DNA from: Calliopum simillimum
Taxonomy: Eukaryota; Arthropoda; Insecta; Diptera; Lauxaniidae
Reading direction: 5' to 3'
DNA length: 64,000 nt
NCBI GenBank assembly: GCA_951812925.1
Contig: OX638372.1
Coordinates: 37,942,245-38,006,244, forward strand
Position 1 is the first letter of the stretch. The number at the start of each line of letters is the position of its first letter. The position numbers and the translations under genes are program-made. The notes beneath the pieces were generated by a model. The model did no database searches, was not told the origin of the DNA, and saw only the letters and a list, made by a program, of their open reading frames with translations. This document shows positions 56,046 through 64,000 of this stretch, in pieces.

Positions 56046-56224
56046 TTTCTGTTGAAAATTATCTTGTAAGCCGGAGCAACTACGAAAATCTGGCTTAGAA
56101 ATTTTTTAGTCTACAAAGAAGAATTACCGTAAATTTCTAAGATTCCTCTACACTATGCTGACCGTATTCTTGATGGGCGAATCTGGGATAGAAAAAAATT
56201 TTAAACATGTGGTTCAAAAGTAAA

Positions 56225-56990
56225 TAGTTCAACATAGACCATAAAGGACAGATCATAGAGACCATAAAGGACAAATCATAAATCGATCTGTCCTTTATGG
56301 TCTATGGTCCATAATATATGTTCTATGATCTACCCTTTATGGTACCTGGTGCATAATATATGGTGCACGATCTGTCCCTAACGGTCTATGGTCCATAATA
56401 TATGATCTATGATTTGAAGTCTATGTTCCATAACATATGGTCTTTGATCTGTTCTTTAAGGTTTTTGGTTCATAATCTATGGTCTATATGCCATTTATGG
56501 TATATGGTCGATAATCTATAGTCTGTGATCTACCTCTTATTGTCTAGGGTCCATAATATATAGTATATGGTCTGTCCTTTATGGTCTATGGTCCGTAATC
56601 TTCGGTCCATGATATGTTATTTATGGTATATGATCCATAATATATGGTTTATGATCCATCCTCAATATATGAGCCGCTCAAAATAAAAATGGTGCAAGTC
56701 CAAAATGAGTAGTAATGTCACAATATTAATTGGCTGACATTTTGTTGGGAATGAATAAATTTGGTTTCTGCTTTCACAAAAATTTTACTTGATATAAAAT
56801 TGTTAAAATTAAGTTGAAAAAATAGTATCGATCAAATAACCGTTCATTATAGCACATAATTTATACAGCATTACTTTCGTTTTGGACTTGCACCATTTTT
56901 GTTTTGAACGGCTCAAATGATCTTTGATCAGTCTTTTTGGTGCATAATATAAGAGTACCTGGAGACCGATCCTTGCTCGGTCAGCAATCT
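56225..56990. repeat. Minisatellite of diverged ~40-bp units, with a MITE inside
   Basis: Units built on TTTATGGTCTATGGTCCATA and ATATATGGTCTATGATCTGT recur about ten times to 56669. The first two units (56228-56282) are inverted relative to the rest, forming a palindrome at about 56283. The array resumes after the MITE (56916-56960). A second patch lies at 61320-61450. Confidence 0.8.
56670..56915. mobile_element. Small MITE in the minisatellite (246 bp)
   Basis: TGAGCCGCTCAAAATAAAAA plus TGGTGCAAGTCC at the left is inverted at the right (GGACTTGCACCATTTTTGTT plus TTGAACGGCTCA): about 36-bp termini. Interior is AT-rich and non-coding. No clear target duplication. Confidence 0.78.
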
Positions 56991-57099
56991 GATCTTTTTA
57001 TTTTAGTCGATGTTTTTATTCATAGCTTTTTTTGTTATGATACTCGTATAGTCATGCTTTCAAATTCATATATTAACCGATGAGAACAATAATAAGAAA

Positions 57100-59249
57100 C
57101 TAGTAAGTATAAGGGTGTAACTTTTGGTCTGGCCAAAAAATAAATACCCTACACTGCAGTATTTTGAAAATTTTGTTTGTTAGGGAGGTGCCACGCCCTC
57201 TTGTCCGAGTTCACCAAGATTTTTGTTCAGAAATTGTATTTATAGTTTTTAGTGTCTGAGTGAAATTTGGTTGGATTATCTAAAAAAACTTTTTCAGTAT
57301 AGCGTTTTAAAGCTTTTGCTTATATAGGAGGTGCCACGCCCTCTTTTCGGAGTTCGTCTTGTTTTAGCTTAGAGCGAGCACTTATAGTCTTTAGTATTTG
57401 AGTGAAATTTGGTTGGGTTATATCAAAAAACTGTTTCAGTATAGCATTTTGAAACTTTTGCTTATATGGGAGGTGCCAGGCCCTTTTGTCCGAGTTCGCT
57501 CAGTTTCTTCTCAGAGCTTGCGCTTACAGTTCGTAGTATTTATGTGTACTTTGTTTGCATTATCGTGAAAAATACTCCTAAAATTGCATTTTGAATATAT
57601 TTTTTGTATGGGCGGTAGGCGTGTCCGTAGACCGATTTTACTCATTTTCAATCTCCCGAGCTAACTTTGACGACGAAAGTAGCGTACCAAATTTGATTGA
57701 ATTATCTTGCTTAGTTTTCCCAAAAAGTGTATTTCAACACACACCCACCCAGCCAGCCAGACAGACGGACATAGCTATTTCGACTCAAGAGGTGACGCTG
57801 ATCAAGAATATATATACTTTTCTATATCTACCACGCCTCCTTCTCTGCGTTACAAACGGAAGGATAAAGTGAATATACCCTGGGTGTAGAGTAGAGGTGT
57901 TTTAAGAATGTATGGAGATCCTTAGTAACAACATTTTGATACTTGACACCCCTCAATTTTGTGAGGTTGGAAAAAAAAATTAATTTGCAAAGAAAATTTT
58001 GGGGGTGGGGTGAGGGTAAAGGTTGGCGCATCGAGGTCAAAGGTGAGAGAAAAAGAGAAAAAATTTACATACAGCAATACAAATGCTTAGGGGTCTCCTC
58101 TAGAGGGGTCAAATGTATGACCGACCCACATTATTTTGCCTCCTCCAACATTTTTACCCAGCATACTTACCCCCTATCTCTAACCCCTAAGGGGGCTCCC
58201 ATACAAAATTGACATTTTTAGGATATCGACCCTCACCACTCCCTGGGTGCCCCTAGAAGGGTCAAATGTATGACAGCCTATAATATTTTTTCCTCCACAA
58301 CATTTTTTTCCAATACACTTACCCTCTATCTCTGACTCTTTAGGAGACTCCCATACAAAATAGATGTCATAGACATGAAAAATATGGAAAGAAAATCGTC
58401 AAATAGGCTCATAACTGCCCAGAAGTCACTCCTAGAGGAGTCAAATATATGACCGACCCCCATTACCCCCCCTCCAAAGATTTTTCTCAGCATACCTACC
58501 CCCTATTTCAAATCCTTAAAGGGGTTCCCATACAAAGTTACTGTTTTTACATAAAATGCCCCCACTGCTTTAACTGGCCCACAGGTATCCCTAGAAGGGT
58601 CAAATGTATGACCGACCCCCATTATTTTTTTGCGACCTATATTTTTCTCCCACATACTTGCCCCCTATTTTCAGCCCTAAAAGGGGCTGCCAATAGGGGG
58701 GTCGGTCATATATTTGACTCCTCTAGGAGAGACTCCTGGGCGATTATGGGCCTATTTGACGATTTCCTTTCCATATTTTTTATGTCTATGACGTCAATTT
58801 CGTATGGGGGCCCCCTTAAGAGCTAGAGATAGGGGGTAATTATGATGCGAAAAAATGTTGAGGAGGAAAAAATATTAGGGGCCGGTCATACATTTGACCC
58901 TTCTAGGGGCACCCTGAGAGTGGTGGGGGTCGATTTCCTAAAAATCTCAATTTTGCATGGAAGCGCCTTTAGGGGTTAGAGGTAAGAGGTAGTTATGTTT
59001 GGTAAAAATGTTGGGGGAGAAAAAATAATACATTTGAACCCTCTAGAGGTGGCCCCTATTGTAGGACTGTAATTAAATTGTTTCTCCTTTTCTCTCATCT
59101 TTGACCTCGATGCGCCAACCCTTACCCTCACCCCACCCCCAAAATTTTTATTGCAAAATCATTTTTTTTTCCAACCTCACAAAATTGAGGGGTGTCAAGT
59201 ATCAAAATCCAAAATTCGTGCACTAAAACACCCCTAGTGTAGGGTATAA
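57100..59249 (-). mobile_element. DINE-1-like Helentron copy G, split by a hAT foldback
   Basis: CTAG at 57100-57103 marks the 3' end on the minus strand, preceded (in that reading) by a TTTTGGCCAGACCAAAAG-type hairpin. The body shares all family blocks and has three GGGAGGTGCCACGCCCTC-type units. The 5' end TATACCCT...GGGTGTAG is broken by the foldback at 57892-59236 and resumes with GTGTAGGGTATAAA at 59237. Non-coding. Confidence 0.88.
57892..59236. mobile_element. Foldback hAT-type element, copy 2 (1345 bp)
   Basis: Same TAGAGGTGTTTTA and TAAAACACCCCTA ends and same arms as 1252-4752, without the inner hAT. Flanked by GTGTAGAG (57884-57891) and GTGTAGGG (59237-59244), a target duplication with one mismatch. 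The insertion site lies in the GGGTGTAGGGTATA end of a DINE-like copy. At 58635-58655 it shows the empty site of the element nested in copy 1. Confidence 0.9.
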
Positions 59250-59254
59250 AAACT

Positions 59255-61290
59255 CGCAAAGTATCGAATGGTATAAAAAGTATCAAAAACTTCAAATTTT
59301 TTGGTGAAATAGAATGCGTTAAAATAAATAAATGGGATATGCCATGCTCCCAAAATTTTTCCTTTTATGCATCATAACTCGGAAAGTAATAGACCTATTG
59401 GATAAATCCGAAAGGATGTTTTGATAAGTGTGGTTATTCGATGGCATTTATAAAAAACAATTTCACTTTTTTTTATAGCTACGCTGTAAGACTCAACACA
59501 GCGTTTTCTTCAACTTTAAGCAAGAATATTTCAAAATCCTAAAGTTATAATGACAGTTCTGCTGATGAACACGGATTCAGCGTCGAAAAGTACATACTTA
59601 TGTAAGACATAAAAAGTTCATTCCATTTTTTTTGTGCCTGAGTTATTAACTAAAATTTGTATTTTGGTAAAAAGTGGGCATGGCAATTATTGAACAAAGC
59701 CCACTTTTAGTTATGCTTTTGATACTCATGATCCAGACCCTCATACCAAATTTAATCAAAATATGTTGTTCCATTTTGTTTTACTTGTATGGGAGTTTCC
59801 ACGCGCACCGGCGATATTTTGCCCACTTTTAGATCGTAGGTGCCTAATAGCAAGTAGACTCCCTACAGTTAAATTTAGAAAGATTTCTTTAGTTGTTTTC
59901 TTTTTAAAGCGTTTTATATTTGTGTGGCCGGTGTCACGCCTTTCACGAGTTTTTTTCAATATAACGGCATATCACATATTAATACTTGTTTCCAGGGGAA
60001 CAATCTCTTAAATTTTCATTAAAATTGTTGGCGTCGTTTTCGAGTAATATTGAATCAAAATTTTCAAGGGTTAAAAAGTGGGCGTGGCACTTATTCGATC
60101 CCGCCCACTTTTCGTTTGTTTTAGGTTATTATTAAGCAGTAGAGTAGAACGGGGCAATGTCGTGCACTCGACTTTGACATGCTCGTAAAGCCGTACATCT
60201 CAAGCGAATGCGACGAGTAAGCATCCGATCGAAAGATAATTTCGTTGGTTACATCCATGTGTAACAACATTTGTGTAGCAAGAAATTGTGTTTGTGTAAG
60301 TGAAGAAAAAAAAAATGTGCACGACATTACCCCCCTCAAAATTTGTGGGGTAATGTCGTGCATTGTTTTCCGAGTCTAGTAAAGGTACCAAAATGTGTGA
60401 GAAATGATAAGTAGTGGTTCTATTAGTGGAGATTTAGCACTATCATGTATTTATTCATTATTATACAAGTGTGAAGTACATAATTTGTTGTGTAGAGTAG
60501 AAAGGGGCAATGTCGTGCACTCAACTTTGACATGCTCGTAAAGCCGTACATCTCAAGCGAATGCAACGAGTAAGCATCCGATCGAAAGACAATTTCATTG
60601 GTTACATCCATGTGTAACAACATTTGTGTAGCGAGAAATTGTGTTTGTGTAAGTGAATGTGCACGACATTACCCCAATGGTCGTTTTAAAGGTCAACTTC
60701 GATAACTCGGTGAAGCCCAAAATTTTTTTCGAAAACCAAATACTTCTTTTCTTTGGCAGGATATTTCGTTTCAGAAAACACTTACCTGGTATATTTTTCC
60801 GGAAGGAAAATTATTTTTCTGACCCGATAAAAAAACACTTTTATCGTCCCGAAAGCGTGCGTTTTGAAAAAAAGGTTACTCTGTAGAGACGAACTGGTGA
60901 AAATTGCTAGTATTATATGCATAAGCTCAGTAGGTCAGCAGGTTTCTACCTTACGAACAGTTGGTAAATCATTCAATTTTTTGGGCTAAAACAGCCAGTG
61001 CACGGCATTACCCCCTGCACGACATTACCCCGTTCTACTCTACTCGCTTCCTAAATTTCATTCAAATACTTGGTATGGTTTGCGAGTTATGACCAAATCA
61101 AATTTAAAATTTTGGGCGGTGCCACGCCCGCTGGTGAGTATTTACAAAGTTCAAACCTTGCTCGTTCTTCATTGTATGTTAATATCTAACATTATCCGAA
61201 GTTTCATTAAAATCGCTGTGGCCGTTTTAGAGAAAAAGTTTTTCCCGTTCCAAACATACAAACATAAGTACATACATAGGTACATAAGTG
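59255..61290. repeat. Decayed GTGGGCGTGGC repeats, split by a MITE
   Basis: AAAAAGTGGGCATGGCAATT (59669) and AAAAAGTGGGCGTGGCACTT (60073), each followed by an inverted CCCACTTTT, mark two diverged tandem units of about 400 bp. The second resumes after the MITE at about 61043 (CGCTTCCTAAATTTCATTCA). Related to 29385-29500. Non-coding. Confidence 0.55.
60142..61040. mobile_element. TA-flanked MITE with GTCGTGCAC motifs (899 bp)
   Basis: Ends GAGTAGAACGGGGCAATGTC and the inverse (GACATTACCCCGTTCTACTC), flanked by TA (60140-60141, 61041-61042). An internal direct duplication: 60142-60340 recurs at 60495-60675, each beginning with a GAGTAGAA copy of the terminus. The motif AATGTCGTGCAC occurs at least seven times, in both orientations. 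No coding region recognised. Confidence 0.82.
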
Positions 61291-61319
61291 CATACAATTT
61301 TATCTCGTATAAGAAGAGA

Positions 61320-61450
61320 AGATTAATAATCTGTTCTTAATAGTCTATGTTTGATAATCTGTAGCCTATGGTCAATAATATATGATCTATGGTTCATTAT
61401 CTTTGGTCTAAGTATTGTATGTCCTATGCTCTGTATTCCATGAACTAAAA
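61320..61450. repeat. Second patch of the 56-kb minisatellite
   Basis: TAGCCTATGGTCAATAATAT and ATGATCTATGGTTCATTATC match units of the array at 56225-56990. About three diverged units. Confidence 0.65.
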
Positions 61451-62184
61451 TTGATGTAGAATAAAATAAATTACGTAAAACTGTATACATTTATCTTAAA
61501 TCCGGGACATACTTGAGAATCCAGGACATTTCCGGAAAGTTTTAGAGTCCAAAACGAGAGGGAAAAATTCAGAACTGTCCTACAAAATCCGTGACGGTTG
61601 GTCACCCTATCTTACACACTATTTATGACATGTAGAACAAATATGCATCACACATTATTAGTGAAAAAACTAGACATAGCTTTGTTACCACTCACCTTGA
61701 ATAAACTTAATGATACCGTGTCAAAATCACCGATGAGGCGGAGGTGTTGAAGCAGATTGATTTGCAGCGCGTTTCCTAAGGACTTCTTTGATGTCACATT
61801 TGTACGTATATCTGTAAATAGTGTACGTATAAATATAGGTATGTTTATTCATATTTTTGTTATGATACTATATTTTTTTCCTACATTAAATTATTCATAT
61901 GATAATCTCACTTGAGATAAAATCGAATACAATATGTATAAAGCTCAGAGTCTTAGAAAAAAAGGGAGCAACTTTTTAACATACTTAGTTTATATTCTAA
62001 AGGTTCAGCCTTATCTCGATATCAAACTTGATAATTCTCATTATTGCGATTTAGTCACGATAATGTATTTTTCCTTTATGGGCGTGGCACCCTTAATTTA
62101 AAAAAAAAAATATGTTTTTAGCACTTTCCTCATAACTATTGCAGTTAAAAATGGGCTGAACCGTTTTGCCTCAGACTATTTATA
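61451..62184. other. Non-coding stretch
   Basis: No gene recognised; GGGCGTGGCACCCTT at 62080 resembles the neighbouring decayed repeats. Confidence 0.4.
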
Positions 62185-62186
62185 TA

Positions 62187-62719
62187 TAGGGTGTATGGCA
62201 TAAAATTACAAAGTTTCTGGGAGTTGATAGAGGAGACTAACAAACATTTGCACTTGGGGGTGTAGTCTAAAATGTACCCCTGAGGAGTTACATGGTTGAA
62301 AATTAATTTCAGACTAGTTTAAAAAAAAAAATGCTATTGGGTCACCCTAACATTTTACAGAAAACATTTTAAAAAGAAAGTTTTAGCTGATTGTATGAGC
62401 TTTTTAAAAATATGTATATTTGGTTTATATGGCTTAAAAGGATTTCGCAAGTTTTTGGACTTTAAAGTTGATATTTTAAATTTTTTCTTATTTATTGGCT
62501 TGGGTGGTCATTTTAGTAAAAAAAAGTCTTATTAACACTTTTAAAAAGCTCATACAATTAACAAAACATTTTTTTTTAATAAAGAGTTAGAAAGTCAGTT
62601 TTAACACTATAACTCTTCTGGAGCACATTGTAGACCACCCTCTCAGGTGCAATTTTTTGTTAGTCTGGACCTCCTCTGTTACCTCCTAGAAGCTTCGTAG
62701 CCTTATGCTATACACCCTG
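62187..62719. mobile_element. CAGGGTGTA-type foldback MITE, copy 3 (533 bp)
   Basis: Left TAGGGTGTATGGCATAAAAT and right ATGCTATACACCCTG are inverted and flanked by TA (62185-62186, 62720-62721). Shares GTTGATAGAGGAGACTAACA and AATGTACCCCTGAGGAGTTA with copy 2 but has lost about half the interior. Confidence 0.83.
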
Positions 62720-62721
62720 TA

Positions 62722-64000
62722 TATAGATGTTAAATTGGTCTTGTTATACGAGCTTGAGACGTGCGTTGTTACCGAGCAAATAATTACCAAGTAGTAAGAA
62801 TTTGTCAATAAATGCCTCAGTCTCAAACTAAATTTCCTCAAAACGCAATTACTTGATCATAGCAAAAGTAGGCACACAATCTGAAAACTTTTCAGCAAAG
62901 TTTGCTGAGAATCCCTTGAGTAAAGTCCACAAGACAGTAGAGACCATGGTCAACCAAAATACACATGGAAAAGGCCATTAGAGAAGGAATGCCAAGAATT
63001 AGAAAAGCAGTGGTGAGAATTCAAAGTCAACGCAAAGGATCGTATTTGATGGAAACGATTTCTTTTGGACCAATGCTTCACCTAGCACTTACAGGAGCAT
63101 ACAAATTCAATATTTATTATTTAAGTAATGACTACATGGCATGACTTATGAGTAACATTTTATTTGATTTTTTAAATTTTTATTAAAATAAAAAAATATT
63201 TTTTCAACAAAATTTCCCAGAATTAATACATTCATTGTATTATATTGTATACAGAGGGTATGAAATTTTGTTCTATTTGTTCTGACGTAACATACCACGC
63301 ATAAACATACTTACATTAGTAAATACCCTCATTGTAAATATCATAAATCATATTCAGTTTTTGAATAATTTTGTAATTCCGTACAGCTTTGTGTTATTTA
63401 TCTTGAGTGTACAAAATAAAAAAATAACATAAAAAAAATCTTCAATATAAACCAATAAACCATCGCAAAAATAAATCAACTATAACTTTTTGTAATCAAG
63501 CAAAGCTAGCAAGAGGGGGGGGGGCTGTCATAACTTTAAACCGCAATTGAATTGTTAACGCATTACTTTGCAATAAATTTTATCATTTTACCGTATGACT
63601 TTAAAACAGACGAAACTAGCACTCAATATACTGAGAGCTTTTTCTAAGTTCAACATTTGAATTCGCCCTTGAAAGCTTAAAAGAGAGGAAACGAACACAA
63701 AGAGTTGGATAGAGTTGAGACATGCGCACAGCAAGAAACTCGTTTTATTTTTATTGCAAACTTTGCATGGCACATCACTGCAAGTGTAAGCATTCAAGCT
63801 TTATCGCATATATCACAGCAACATGCAGGAAACAAAAATGTCCTTTGACAGGTTAACCGTTGCAGCAACATCCGCATCCGGTGGTGTTGCAGAGAATGCG
63901 GTTTAAATAAATTTTTGTGTTTTTTTATTTTTGTGGGCTTGATATGAAATTAAATATTTAATATTTGATGTTAACAAGTTGAATTTTATATTATATGTGA
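62722..64000. other. Probable unique non-coding DNA
   Basis: No element recognised. An open frame of 59 codons at 62965-63144 (plus; MEKAIREGMPRIRKAVVRIQ at its start) is unidentified and could be chance. A G-run lies at 63516-63524. Confidence 0.4.

Overview
The window is AT-rich eukaryotic DNA that reads as transposon-laden intergenic or intronic sequence of a higher fly (Diptera: Brachycera). Three things point to a fly. There are several copies of a repeat closely resembling the DINE-1/INE-1 Helentron-like family. There is a DD41D mariner relative of the kind called rosa. And there are many short CAG/CAA/TTG runs in the unique DNA. A tephritid-like fly is my best guess, not a proven one. 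No host protein-coding gene or canonical tRNA/rRNA gene could be recognised, and every convincing coding signal is a broken transposase or retrotransposon fragment.

Layout. 1.25-4.75 kb: a foldback hAT-type element with a second hAT element nested inside it; both 8-bp target duplications are visible. 5.3-6.2 kb: a decayed DD37E Tc1/mariner transposase. 7.1-7.7 kb: a small MITE and a mariner scrap. 8.2-9.8 kb: first copy of an unusual inverted-repeat element carrying tRNA-like modules; further copies lie at 19.1-20.8 and 47.3-49.1 kb. 12.7-13.3 kb: DINE-like copy. 15.2-17.4 kb: short repeats, a second DD37E scrap and a full-length but dead mariner. 23.4-27.9 kb: a LINE endonuclease remnant, a LINE reverse-transcriptase tail and a third mariner. 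29.3-31.8 kb: DINE-like copy, a short Helitron and a foldback. 32.5-33.2 kb: DINE-like fragment against a Tc1-like scrap.

34.4-39.7 kb is the most deeply nested block: a TTAA-flanked foldback, a foldback MITE split by a piggyBac-like element, then a mariner that is itself split by a TA-flanked MITE. 40.4-41.7 kb: a nearly complete DD41D (rosa-type) mariner. 42.7-43.7 and 62.2-62.7 kb: further copies of the foldback MITE. 46.97 and 50.62 kb: two 63-bp TTAA-flanked micro-elements. 47.5-48.6 kb: a pogo-like element inside the third tRNA-like element. 52.1-53.0 kb: DINE-like copy. 54.4 kb: hAT-type MITE. 56.2-57.0 and 61.3 kb: minisatellite arrays. 57.1-59.25 kb: DINE-like copy split by the second copy of the hAT foldback. 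59.3-61.3 kb: decayed repeat split by a 0.9-kb TA-flanked MITE.

There is no operon or pathway to reconstruct. What can be reconstructed is the order of insertions, because host copies, target duplications and empty paralogous sites are present in the same window. The stretches between elements look like unique fly non-coding DNA with microsatellites.
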